This document shows positions 38,955 through 50,700 of a stretch of 64,000 bases of DNA, in pieces. The stretch comes from Rotaria macrura (Eukaryota; Rotifera; Eurotatoria; Philodinida; Philodinidae): contig OENT01000046.1 of NCBI GenBank assembly GCA_900239685.1, positions 186,001-250,000 on the forward strand, read 5' to 3'. The position numbers and the translations under genes are program-made. Position 1 is the first letter of the stretch, and every line of letters starts with the position of its first letter. The notes beneath the pieces are model-generated. The model was given only the letters and a program-made list of their open reading frames with translations, was not told the DNA's origin and did no database searches.

Positions 38955-40143
38955 ATGCCAAAAAGACTTTATGAAACCATTGGACACAGTAATTTTTATG
39001 CTCAATGTCGACCGACCTATTCTCCAGACGTTATCAAGGAAATTCTCGATTATTTATGTCGTAAAGTACAATATTCTTAAAAGAAAACATGCATTGACTT
39101 TGATAAAAATACATATGTGTATTTATATTATAGTATACGATTGGTGATAATGATATAGCTATTGATATCGGTTGTGGAACGGGTCAAAGCACAAATTTAC
39201 TTGCACCATATTTTCGACAAATTATTGGTATGAAGATTCTTAAATGGGATTCTAATCGTTATCTTTTTTTTTCAAGGTTACGACATTAGTGAATACCAAA
39301 TAAACAAAGCCAATGAGACTGATATCTATTCCAACATTAACTATAAGTATAATGATTCTCTACCTCATCTTTGATAATCATTTAATAAAAGCCAGAAACT
39401 ATATTTTTCAGAGTTATGATCGGCAAAGATATTCCACATGAAGATTCATCATTAAGTTTAATTATAGCAGGTCAAGCAGCTCATTGGTTTGATCTTCCTC
39501 ATTTCTATGATGAAGTTAAACGAACTTTGAAAACAAATGGTGTACTTGCTCTATTCGGCTATGCATTTATTCAAATACATGGTCGACAATCTGAAAAACT
39601 AAATGAAATCATAACGAATGTAAGTTTAGATTCTAAACCTTAGAATACATTTCTTCGAGAAAAAACCGCAATTGTTTTCATTGATAATTAGTTCTATAAA
39701 AATATTCTCGCTGGCTATGTTCAACAGGAAAGTGTAGAAGTTTATTTTGGTCGTTATCGGGATGAAAAATATCGTATTCCACTCTCACCCACCGATTTTA
39801 TTCGGTAAGATAGGTTTCAAAATAATTAAAATAATTAAACGCTATGTGAATATCCTAGCAATGAAAATGTTACAATCGAGTGCAAATGGTCCATTCAAAG
39901 ATTATTAGGTTACATAGCATCATGGTCTGGTAGTCAGCTTTATCTCGGAAAGCATCCAGATAGTACGATTTTTGACGATCTTCGATTAGAGTGAGTCAAT
40001 CAATCAAGAAAGAAATGTTAAAATTGGTTTTGAATTTTTATTTTCTATTTAGGATATTAAAATGTCTTGATATAACTGATGATGAATATGAAATTGATCT
40101 TTCATTCGATATATTCATTTTAATGAATCGAAAAAGTGAATAA
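38955..40143 (+). CDS. Class I SAM-dependent methyltransferase (TMT1/Crg1-like, trans-aconitate methyltransferase type)
   Basis: Soluble methyltransferase, substrate unknown. Exons 38955-39065, 39134-39227, 39277-39346, 39412-39619, 39692-39804, 39859-39990 and 40053-40143 keep phase; 272 residues. Motif I is AIDIGCGTGQST (residues 46-57), followed by YDISEYQINKA with the acidic ribose-binding position. The SSLSLIIAGQAAHWFD block, with its QAAHWF, is typical of the yeast Tmt1 / fungal Crg1 / DDB_G0268948 group. The YETIGHSNFYAQCRPTY start is also typical of that group (Y..RP.YP). The stop is only 43 bp before the TRMT13 ATG on the same strand, suggesting co-transcription. An AG lies 2 nt before the ATG. 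Confidence 0.9.
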
Positions 40144-40186
40144 ATAAAAATGAATTTCTATTTGCTGTGATGTTTTTCAGATAATC
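40144..40186 (+). promoter_or_regulatory. 43-bp operon-like spacer with acceptor site
   Basis: Between two same-strand genes. It contains a pyrimidine run and AG (TGTTTTTCAG, ending 40180) six bases before the TRMT13 ATG. There is room neither for a promoter nor for a usual 5' UTR. This fits a polycistronic transcript resolved by trans-splicing. Confidence 0.6.
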
Positions 40187-43100
40187 ATGGATGAAAAAAT
40201 TCCTAATCGATGTCAATATGTATGTCCACGTAAACAACGACAATGTAAAATGTTACCCTCAAATTCTTTATCAACATACTGTATGGAACATGTACTTTAC
40301 GATCCAGATTTAGACGAGGTAACACAATTTATATGAAAAATTGTCAAGTTATGCTTAAGAAAAGAACACGAACATTCATCTTCGATAAATAAATCAAGTC
40401 TTGGATTGATCAGAGAATTCATGTATCTATAATTAAACTGATGAGTTAGTAGCAAAGACGAGCTTTTTTCTTACTATAGAACATCCGTGACTTTTTAATC
40501 GTGAACTTTACTGCTTAACTTCGTCTAGTTGGAAATGCCACCGAAGAGACTGAATGCAGCGGACAAAAAATAAACAGGAACTGATCTCATGCAAGATTTT
40601 TCATTTTTGTAGCATGCTTCATCTATTCCATCTTATCAATCGTAAGAAAGATTACTACATGATTGACTTTCTTTTCTTACTAACAGGTGACGAATCACTC
40701 GATTCCTTTTCTCTATAATATTAATGCTTACAAACCTTGATGAGAACGTTCTATAGTCAATTATTACATAAATCGAGTATTTCTCATACGGGAATGTTTA
40801 TTGTAGACTTTTCATATACTCCCTCACCACTACATATTTAATATCTTAAATTCAGATCCATTCTTAAACTCGACGACTATATTACTCAAGAAAAAAGTAA
40901 CATATCAATGAACGTACGTGTTAAAACATAGTCTATGATAGACGTTTTATATATCAGAAAAGTCCATTTCCATCAGCATAACAGACAATAGTATTTTCCA
41001 TCATTCACGTCGAGAATCAAAGTAAAATCCTAATGCATTGTCACCAATTACTCATTATGTTCTAAACAATTCTTCAACAAAAAAGTCAAGATCCTAGTTG
41101 AGTGCTTTACGTAAAAGTTTCTAGTCAAGATTGAAATAGACGTTCATATAAGAACTGGTTAGTTTCTTCAGTTGTAATTCACAAATGTAACATACATTGA
41201 AATTTATGGAAATAGTAAAACTTTCGGTTTTCTCTAATTCACACATACGATGCACATAGAGATAGAAACTATTTAACTTGACAAAAATAAGTTTGTATCA
41301 GTGTTGCTAGAAGTATCCTTCAAAAAAAAATGACGAAGATTAAATCGTGTTTTCTTTCCATTTCATCTTTGAATTCAATACTACAACTACGACATTATGT
41401 TCTTTAAGACCACTAAACAATCATTACGAATTCCATGTCCAATTAATCCATTGCATACAATATCACCACATGATCTCAAGCGACATGTAAAAAAATGTAA
41501 TCAACGTCCAATAATTCTCGGACCGTTTCATCGACCTAATTGTAATTCTGGACTTGAATGTGATAATCATGATGATTATCCAGCAATATTACAAGAAGTA
41601 ACTGATGAAGAACTTCAGCAATTCATTATCCGTATGGAAACTATCCACGATAATCTTGTTAAGGAACCAATAGAAAATAATGAGACAAATATTGATTGTT
41701 ATCTATCAGATGTAAATGTTCATGAACTTGGAAATCGTTTACGTAAACATCTACAACAAATTGGATCATTAATATCTAATCTAGTTCAATTGAATCTTCT
41801 TCAAGCTCATACATGTTTTGTTGAAATGGGTGCTGGACGTGGTCAATTATCTCATGAACTTCATGCTTGTGTAAAACAAGAATCAACTATTCAATTTACT
41901 CTAATCGAACGTGATCATCAACGTTACCGTTATGATGCACATCATCGCCGTGAACATCAAGGTCCAACATTTGAACGTTATCGAATTGACATTCGAGATC
42001 TTTATCTATCTGAATTACCTTCTATAAAAAATGACGAATTAAAAAAGCATGTTGTTATCATAAGTAAACATTTATGTGGAAGTGCAACTGATCTTGCTTT
42101 GCGTTGTGCTGTTGATGCTCAACGTAATACACAAAAGATTCGAGCAATTATTATTGCTTTATGTTGTCATCATCGTTTACTATGGAATGATTATGTTGGA
42201 AAAGAATTTTTTTATCGATTAAATTTAACACCAAAAGATTTCTCATTGATACGGGCGTTAACATCATGGTGTACAAGTGAAAATCTTCATAAAATGCCAG
42301 AAGATGGCAAACGATCAACGATCGGTAAATTAAAAGAGAGAAAGATCGAATACTATTGAAATTAGTACCCAATAGAAATAGGATTTTTTTTCATGTCAAG
42401 TTTGCTTCTAAAATACTCTCTAGTCGAATACTACTTATATTCAATAGTTGATCATAGCGAACTGCTTTTATTTATCAATATCATTATTGACCTACTGATC
42501 GATGATGTTTAGACCAATAAAAATAGAATTTGAATTAAAACTTATATGATACTCTGCATTTATATGGGAAATTGAGCTGGCTTCATAATTAAAAAAAGAA
42601 ACTGTTCTCGCAGTTTCTTATACTAAAACACAAAATAACATATATATATATATATATATATACATAGAGAGAGAGAAAAGCCGTTGCTTAGGTGTGATTG
42701 ATATTTAACTGATTCGTCAGCATACATAAACTTGTGAACACAACGAATTGCTTGGCATCGACCTTTGTATTGATAGAAAAAACTAGTTGTTTATTTCTAC
42801 AATCATCGACTGATGCGAACTATTGGAATGCATCGTAAACAACTATTGCGAGTATGATCCCATGAAAGATGACTTCGACAAGACTTGTATGAGATTTTGA
42901 TAAGAACGAAAGAATAGCTCTAGTTAGGAATGATCTTATGCATTGTCAACTTCTCGTTTTCGTTAGTAATTATTTAAATTTTATTTTTGCTTAGATGGTG
43001 TTACACTTCAACCAACATCTTCACAATCTAAAAATCGATCAACATATTCAAAACAACGTTTATTTTCCATAGAGCAACAAGAAAGAATTGGTTTAAAAGC

Positions 43101-43233
43101 AAAACGAATTTTAGATTGGGGTAGAATCGAATATTTAAATGAAAATGGATTTGATACACATCTTAAAATATATGTATCAAAAACTATTACACTCGAGAAC
43201 ATTGCATTAATTGCAACATCGAAATTAACTTGA
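40187..43233 (+). CDS. TRMT13: tRNA:m4X modification enzyme TRM13 (tRNA 2'-O-methyltransferase)
   Basis: 2'-O-methylates position 4 of the acceptor stem of certain tRNAs. Exons 40187-40318, 41409-42324 and 42995-43233 keep phase; 428 residues (human about 480). Three family parts are seen. The first is an N-terminal CCCH finger (CQYVCPRKQRQC…YCMEH). The second is a CHHC finger (CPINPLHTISPHDLKRHVKKC without its last residue spans 54-73; last Cys 74). The third is the TRM13 methyltransferase domain, with FVEMGAGRGQLSHEL (SAM site, residues 181-195), ISKHLCGSATDLALRC, IIALCCHHRLLWNDYVGKE, and a C-terminal GLKAKRILDWGRIEYLNENG. Introns are 1.09 kb and 670 bp, long for this neighbourhood. It follows the methyltransferase at 43 bp. 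A poly(A) signal lies at 43285-43290. Confidence 0.96.
40319..41408 (+). other. TRMT13 intron 1 (1.1 kb)
   Basis: Bounded by GTAACA and TTCTTTAAG. Separates the CCCH finger from the CHHC finger. No coding sequence seen inside. Confidence 0.7.
42325..42994 (+). other. TRMT13 intron 2 (0.67 kb)
   Basis: Bounded by GTAAAT and TTTTTGCTTAG. Contains a (TA)n microsatellite and a short GA run at about 42640-42676; otherwise AT-rich non-coding. Confidence 0.7.
42640..42662. repeat. (TA)n microsatellite
   Basis: About eleven TA units, followed by an ACATAGAGAGAGAGA run; within a TRMT13 intron. Confidence 0.85.
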
Positions 43234-43284
43234 ACTCATTTGTTTTCATTTAAAACGAACGTTTTAGTTCAGATGATCTTTGCT

Positions 43285-43290
43285 AATAAA
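43285..43290 (+). promoter_or_regulatory. Polyadenylation signal of TRMT13
   Basis: AATAAA 52 nt past the TGA at 43231-43233; a second overlapping ATAAAT follows. Confidence 0.45.
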
Positions 43291-46200
43291 ATAAATCTCT
43301 TGGTTTTTGTTTTCGATATATATTTGGTTGAAAATGTAATATTATTCGCAAGTATATTTTCATACAGTATAAATTTTAAAAATTCTCGTTAAGAAAGTGA
43401 ATTCGGAGTAGATGTCAATTGAAAGTGTAAATCAAGTTCATAGGTTCTTTTTATAAACAATAAATACTTGAACAAAATATGAAAGATTTCTATAGTAGCA
43501 TCATGCTACAGGTAATAGACATATTTCTTTGCAAACAAAAGTACTAATCCGACGTACAAGAACAGTACTGTATAGATATCTTAAAATGCTTTGATAAATT
43601 TTACATTTGAATTCTAATTAATTGTAAAAATACCTCTTAGGTAAAACATCATAATTTTAACAATGAAATTCTTAATGGTCAAAATATATCGTTCTGTTTG
43701 AAATCTGAGAAAATAACGCATATCAATACTAGGATTCTTTATCTCTATTTATTGTCCGTCTATGAAATTCTTCTACAGAATCACATCAATTTGAATTAAA
43801 ACATTGATTTCGTAGAAGCACAAATATATTGCTTGGTCTTCTATTCTTTTTTTAATTCTTCCTATTCTAATACATTTACATTAAATTTTTAACACTTGAC
43901 TGATTGTCACATAATTATTAACCATTGACGAAGAATGTAAAAATTTCCTTTCGTAAACTTTCTATATTTTTCATCTTCCGTCACAATAATTTTGAAGAAA
44001 ACGACTAGTTTTTAACCAATCAATATTTTCCTTTTACACATCGATCGACAGCTCATAGTGTCACAAATAAATTCTTCTCATAATTCAATGTAACTGTTCT
44101 GTCGTTAAAACATCATCATCTCATGTTCAAATGGAGCTCATTAAACAGAAGCCTCTTTTTTTTTCATTTTTATATCTATACGTACATATTTTTTCTGCTT
44201 TTCATCCACGACAAATGATGCGCATCCCAAGAGAACGAATAATATGTCACTTCGTGCACATTTATCTAATTATTTCGCATTTTTTTATCTATACATGTTA
44301 GATATACAATAGGTTCACCTTGTTTTATGGTCATCATATGCACACGAACTACGAATAATTAATAAGCATCACGAAAACAACAACCATCATTAAAATGAAA
44401 GCAAAATTTGTAATTATTACATTAAGTTTGAACTTTTTACTCTCATATTAATCTCGTTCCAACTAAATTATTACGATGAACCATAGATGACCTAAACATT
44501 TTCTAAAAGAGTAACAGTAGTTTTTATCTTTTACACGTACTACATTCCGATAGATAAGGAGAAATAAAACGATCGGATGGGTTCGATTCGTTCACTGTTC
44601 ATATGCTCCATCAAAAAAGATATATTGTAAATAATGGACAACCACTTCCCTGTGGAGAAAAATGAATAAATACACTACTCCTATCATTTGATTGATCAAA
44701 TGTACATGAATGGAAAAGTTTAATAGGGCCATTGAACGGCAACAGCAGTTGAAATGTGTCGAATCCTATGCATGTGACCGACAATGAGTACACGTTGTTG
44801 AGACCAAACGATTGTGCACATGTGTGAGAAAAACTATTAAAACAAATTATGCTAAAAGAATAACAGAAAAGAATAAGAAACAGATGAAAGACTCATAAAA
44901 AAAACGGCATTTCATAAAACATCTAAACATTGACAAACAATTGCATTTCATTCTTACATATAAATGCTATTCTAAAAAGAGCTCTACTGAAACACAAATC
45001 TATTAGTGATATTCTATAATAACCCATTAGTGTTGTGTTTAACAATAGTACATTTTTATTTTTATGGAAGTCATTTTGCTTCTTTTATTTTTCCTCACTG
45101 TTTACTTTTTATTGTACACATTTATGTATCTTACAAAACTTTGTCTACATAATGCACACCGTAATTAGAAAAAATACCATAATTACATTACATTTTTCGC
45201 ATGAATACAGGTAATATATAGATGTATCGATAATGTGTAGAGATACGTCTCAAACTTAGACATAATATATGGGGGGATAAATACTGCAATGTAATGCATA
45301 GAAATATCGATTATCATAAGAATACACTAGATTGTAGGTTATTTGTAAAAGCAATTAGTGTTTCAAGATCAATCTTTTCAAAAAGAAAAATAGAACATTG
45401 TAGTTGCATAGTGGAAAAAAGAACTTTTTTCATGATTGATAAATATTTCGTCTATTTTACTCTTAGGACATACTTGTTCACATAGTTACGCGTTAGTTTT
45501 TTGTCCTTTTTTGACAAAGTGGATGGTACAACAATATAAGATTCAACAGCAAGTTCTCTACATAAAACATAATGAACTTATTGATATATTTTGAAAATTT
45601 GACTATTCTATCGACGAGTAAATATTAGTAGATAAGATTTTATTCATTTGTAACTATTATTTTATCTTAAATATTATACGTATTCTGATATGAACAGAAA
45701 ATAGCAGATACGGACCGGCTTCAGAGTCTTTGATACAATTCTTCCCCTAGCATAGTTACATATTCATACATATATTTGAAAAAATTCTATCCTTCCATAA
45801 TGCCTTGTGTATACACTTCATCGATCCAAACAAATGCAGTAAATAATACATATCGATGACCAAATGATCAAATCAGAACAATTGTCGGTTCCATCGATGT
45901 CATCAAATTCTCATTAAATCGAATACTTTGTTTACCATCAAGTATTTCATGTTTTCTTGTATTTATGGTCGAATTGATTTCATGCGGAAGTTGTCAAAGT
46001 GTAACAACTTCAAAGTCATTTGTATTTTTGCTTCCATGATTTGATCTGCTTGTTATATGTCAGTATAAGAGAAAACATTGAGTTGTCTTCATCTCATTCG
46101 AAATGTCAAGTGATCGATGATAAGATCAACTCTGTTAGTCATGATCATCTTCACAAAATACTTCTATACTATGCATATAGTCGATGGATGTGTTTTACAG

Positions 46201-46595
46201 AAGTATTTCTTCGTATTTTATGTTCGTTGCCTAGGAGCATGTATCCAATGTCAAAAGGAAGAAAGTGTATTTATATGTGATCTAAATGTGGACCTTCGTA
46301 GAATAATAATAATAAGATGAGTAATCGTTCTTAGGGGAGAAAAAGAAAATACGAGAGAGAAGAAGACACATTGTCTTTGACTCAAACATAAGAAAGACAT
46401 TGATTGGTCGAATAGAAACATTTCTTTTCTCGACTTGCCAATGATTGGAAAGTATTCATAAAGAAAAAAGCTAGTGGAGAAGAATCAATAATAAGAAAAA
46501 TTATATTCTTCCGCAAGAACCAAGAATCATTTCAATTGTCATATCCATCTATTTTATTAATATAGCCATTTGAAGTTATTTTTATTGATTCAAGC

Positions 46596-46611
46596 GTGTG
46601 TGTGTGTGTGT
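46596..46611. repeat. (GT)n microsatellite
   Basis: Eight GT units followed by degenerate TATGCGTATGTGTGCG, about 80 bp before the Hox start codon. Confidence 0.8.
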
Positions 46612-46691
46612 CTATGCGTATGTGTGCGTATGCGTGAATTTTTTTTATGGGCTATATTCTCACTTAATTTGTTTGGTTTTAAAAACAAACA

Positions 46692-47780
46692 ATGAATAAC
46701 TATTTTGGCTTATCATCAACAATTAATAACAATAATAATCAATCAATGTACGATACAGATTACAATCGTGGAAATTTTCGATTACTTGCAAAAGATTCTA
46801 TACGTATGAATGCCTATTCAAATTTGAATATGATACCAACAGAAACATCTCATTATCACCAGTATCATCTTGAACAACATCCATCGACGCATGATTATTA
46901 TCTAGCATCCACGAATGGGACACCATCATGGAAACAAACTGAATCTATGTCATCATCAGTTAACTATATGTTACCATCATCATCATCAGCGTTTCCAATG
47001 TCAGTTACAAATCCAATGTTGCATTATGCACATTCATGGATGAGACCAGGTATTATTAATATAGCTTCATGAAGAGAAGAGAAAGAAAATGATTTATAGA
47101 TAACGTATGGAATATTTGACGTAAATGTAACACATAGAAAATGATTAACTCCCGTATTATGATATTGTTTTTTTTTTATGATTATTGCACACAGTAATTA
47201 GTTTTTCTCTTAACTTTTGTTCTCATTAGAACTTAATTTTGAACACAAGCGTACTCGACAAACTTATACTCGTCATCAAACAATTGAGTTAGAAAGAGAA
47301 TTTCGTGGCACCAAGTAAGGAGGAAGTGTTTTTTTTTCTCTTCTTGATGAACTTGTGAATCTTTTAACTATCATACAGATATTTAACACGTCGTCGACGA
47401 ATTGAAATCGCTCATAGTCTTTCATTAACTGAACGGCAGATAAAAGTAATTCTATTTTCATAATTAAAAATAAAAGTGTTCGTTCTTTTGTTTTTATCTA
47501 GATTTGGTTTCAAAATCGGTAGGAACAAAAATTAAAGTTTTTGTTTGCATCGTCTCTTTACTTGTTTATTTGTTTTTGCACTAGACGAATGAAATGGAAA
47601 AAAGAAAATAACTTCAAATCACTTAATGATCCCCATGTTAAACTTGAAGCTAATGCAACAAGTCATAATCGTAATCATGATTCGTGTCAACTGTCAACCA
47701 ATAATACATCATGGCCACCGATATCAAATATTAAAAAAGAAAAGAATCATCCCTTCAATATCAATGAAAATAATGATTAA
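46692..47780 (+). CDS. Medial (Antennapedia-like) Hox homeodomain protein
   Basis: Nuclear transcription factor for axial patterning. Exons 46692-47049, 47230-47314, 47379-47445, 47502-47518 (17 nt) and 47585-47780 keep phase; 240 residues. A hexapeptide-like HSWMRP (W116) lies just before the first splice, only a few residues ahead of the homeodomain (125-184), which is exactly 60 residues. It begins [20 protein letters not shown], has [20 protein letters not shown] in the middle and ends [16 protein letters not shown], with Gln50 and Asn51 present. RQTYTR at the arm and KWKKEN point to the Antp/Hox6-8 group rather than Dfd or Scr. Residues 21-24 are RGTK where Hox proteins usually have HFNR or HYNR. 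The C-terminal tail is Asn-rich. The homeobox is cut by three introns. The exact paralogy group is undecided. Confidence 0.92.
47502..47518 (+). other. 17-nt microexon coding the core of the Hox recognition helix
   Basis: Flanked by TTTTATCTAG and GTAGGA. It codes Ile-Trp-Phe-Gln-Asn plus two bases of Arg52, so it holds residues 47-51 of the homeodomain. Frame and identity with all Hox proteins leave little doubt that it is real. Confidence 0.9.
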
Positions 47781-50700
47781 ATATTTACATGTCTAGATGA
47801 AGGCATTTGACTACTAGTCGATCGTTATATACATGCATCTAGTTTTCTTTTTCTTTGTGTGTCTTGTTTTTCCTTTGGGATATATTTACAAAAGAAAAAA
47901 AATATATATATATGAATTAATTCATAGTAAATCATGGACATTGGTTACTTTGAAATTTTCAAGTGAGCTTAATATTTAACTCTAATGCATAGATTTAGAG
48001 AATCATGTAGAATGCATAAAGATCAGTTTTTCCAGAAATTATACTTTACTGTTTGTTTGTAGGATTCTCTACACGACTAGTGTACGATTAAAGAAAATTT
48101 AGTGAAGAAGAATGCAGTTAAATTTCTAGATCTAAAGCTATATTTCATGCAAACATGTATTAGAGAAATTCCTAAACAAAAAAGAATCGTCTCCAATAAT
48201 GATTTCGTAGCTGTGTCGAGATAAACACTTTTCATTCGTTATTCATTTTTGAATCGAAAAACTTAATTTAGAAAACTTTCCTTAACAAATACTTCCATAC
48301 TAAGACTCATAGATTTTTCTTATGTTAATTGATAGTTTCCGGAAAAGAAATGGTATATCAATTTCAAAACAATGCGCCTATCGAAACATAAAAATTTCAA
48401 CATTTTGTACAAAGAAGAAGAAAATTTGTCTTTTCTAAATCGAACAAAGGTACCATACGATTATTGTTTACACTACTTTTGATAGTTTGGTTGAAAAATT
48501 GATGTTTGGAGTATTGCTTGTGATTTCAACGGTAAGCTCAAATCAAAAAAAAAGAGAATATATCTTATGATAATAAGTACATTTTTTGAAATCTCAATAC
48601 TAGAACTATCAACTCTTCGATTCTGTCTAACTTTAAAAAAATATAATTTATTACGAATAGACTAATTCTTCAGTGACATGTATTACTTGTAGAAATATGC
48701 ATGGGCTAGAATCTAATGGCATATTGTGAAATTCTAAAAAAAAATTTTATTTTGGCACAAAGATATCTACACTTCGTGGCAATGGCGACGTTTTCATTTT
48801 ATGAAGAACATAAAAGGCTTAAGCTATAAGCATGCACGAGACTGATTCGTGTCGAATAGAATACTTAAAGTGAATTCAGCGTGTATTTTGTGAAAACAAA
48901 TAAATATTTAAACAAACTTTCTTATCAACAAGAAATCAGAATCGAGTAAAACCATCAAATGAATCTATTGATGAAAGTATAAGTTGTGTTACTAATCAAA
49001 AAGAACTAATACTTTATCTTAACCCGAGATGAATTCTTGTTGTAGCTTAATTATGGCAGTGAAGCGCATGTGATGAAAAATAGTTTTCGGACAATTAGTA
49101 TTTGCGATAGAAAATATAACGTTGTATACCGATTCTCTTTTCTATTACTCTTACGATTAACAATGCAACCAAATTCGAGTAATCGATGATAACAAACATA
49201 GTTTGTCGTATCCTGTATTTGATATTAGGAATAATCATAACATACACTATAATAAGAAGGGAATTAGTTATAAGTACGGATGAGACCTTATTACTGCGAA
49301 AAATCTATTAATATTATTAAAAATTTGATTTATTTTGAAATGAAGATAAACCACAAAATGTATTCAAAATGTAAATGTTATGAAATCTTTGATTTTCATT
49401 AATTTTAGTTTATTAAGAATCATGAAGAGAAGTCGGGAGAGTTTTCAACGGTGTGTCAAACAGTATTATAGCAACAGTTAACACACTAGTACGTTCATAC
49501 TTTATGAACTTTAAATCTTACACATTGTCACACTTGCATGTACTGAATAATGAATGGCAATACTTTGGATAGTCTATCAGTCAGAGATTAAGTTTATTTA
49601 GATTTTTAGTGAAACAAAATGTAATTGATTTCTTTCCTGTCAATGTATGGGTTCGATTTAATTCCAGCACTAAAAAAAGTTATTTTTTTTTTGTTCTAAC
49701 AGTTCATACTCTTTGTCTGGATGGCGTGACATGTTTATTGTTTTTTAAGTGTTTAATAAATTACATACTCATTTTAAGAGTAAATAGTATCTCGCAAATG
49801 TTTTATGATAGAAAAAGCATCTAAAAAATTCAATCCAGAGACTTGAACGTTCTGTGTTTTGATATAATATTCATGATCTTTTAAAATTTTACCGCAAGCG
49901 CAGCATTTTCTGAAAAACAAATTGTAAGAGTTTTGTATCATTTGTCCAGATGAGTTTTTGATCATGTAACGAGCTAGAGGGTCGTAGAGAATCGCCTACG
50001 AGCGTCGAGAACAATTCAAAAATAAGATACCAATTAATTTGTTTCTTTTCGTTCACAAACTACTTTAGATCGCAAGCGAACTCCTAGTACGGTTCATATT
50101 GACAAACCAAGTTCACTCAGACATGCGGTGAACTTTCTATAGGTTTAACTCACTTAATAAATTATTCCATTAAACATCGTCTCATGTAAAATGATGCTTA
50201 TTGAGTTTTGAAAGCTTACAATATATTGTGTTTGACTCAGAAAACGATTCATATCATTACATATTCTTTTAATTATTATTTCCAGAGTTAGGACTAATCG
50301 AACTCAAGATGGCAGTGTACATTTGTTTCCATGTCCATTGGCAATTATCATAGCGATATAAAAATTTAATGTAAAAACATCGTGCAAAATAATCAGCATT
50401 CCCGGCCAGTCCCAATGAGCAAAACTTGAGCGAAGCATAAAGAATCTCTTGATCCCTGTCAGTCCAGTCACTTTTGATTGATTGAATTCTAATTAAATTT
50501 TGTACAAATTCTGCATCAAACGACGCTTTTTTCAGTAGAATTTAATGAAATAAGAATAAACGAAAGTGAAACTTTCCTATATGATATCTTTGGTTCTGTT
50601 ACGAAGATAAATAATAATTTTGAAGATATGTATTTTTCTCAGGAGACTCACACGTTTAATAAAATCACGTTTCTTCAAAACTAAGTCGGTCGATTGTCAA

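Larger units (their letters stand above)
43234..46691. other. Intergenic, upstream of the Hox gene (3.5 kb)
   Basis: Contains the TRMT13 poly(A) signal (43285-43290) and a GT microsatellite just before the Hox gene. No open frame longer than about 90 codons has coding character. Likely holds Hox cis-regulatory sequence, but no site was identified. Confidence 0.5.

Noticed and set aside
44575..44605. GGTTCGATTC word like a tRNA B box
   Set aside because: No A box at the right distance and no cloverleaf stems could be drawn around it.
49609..49965. Opposing short open frames in the stretch downstream of Hox
   Set aside because: Hydrophobic, AT-driven residues, overlapping on both strands, no start context or splice signals in frame.
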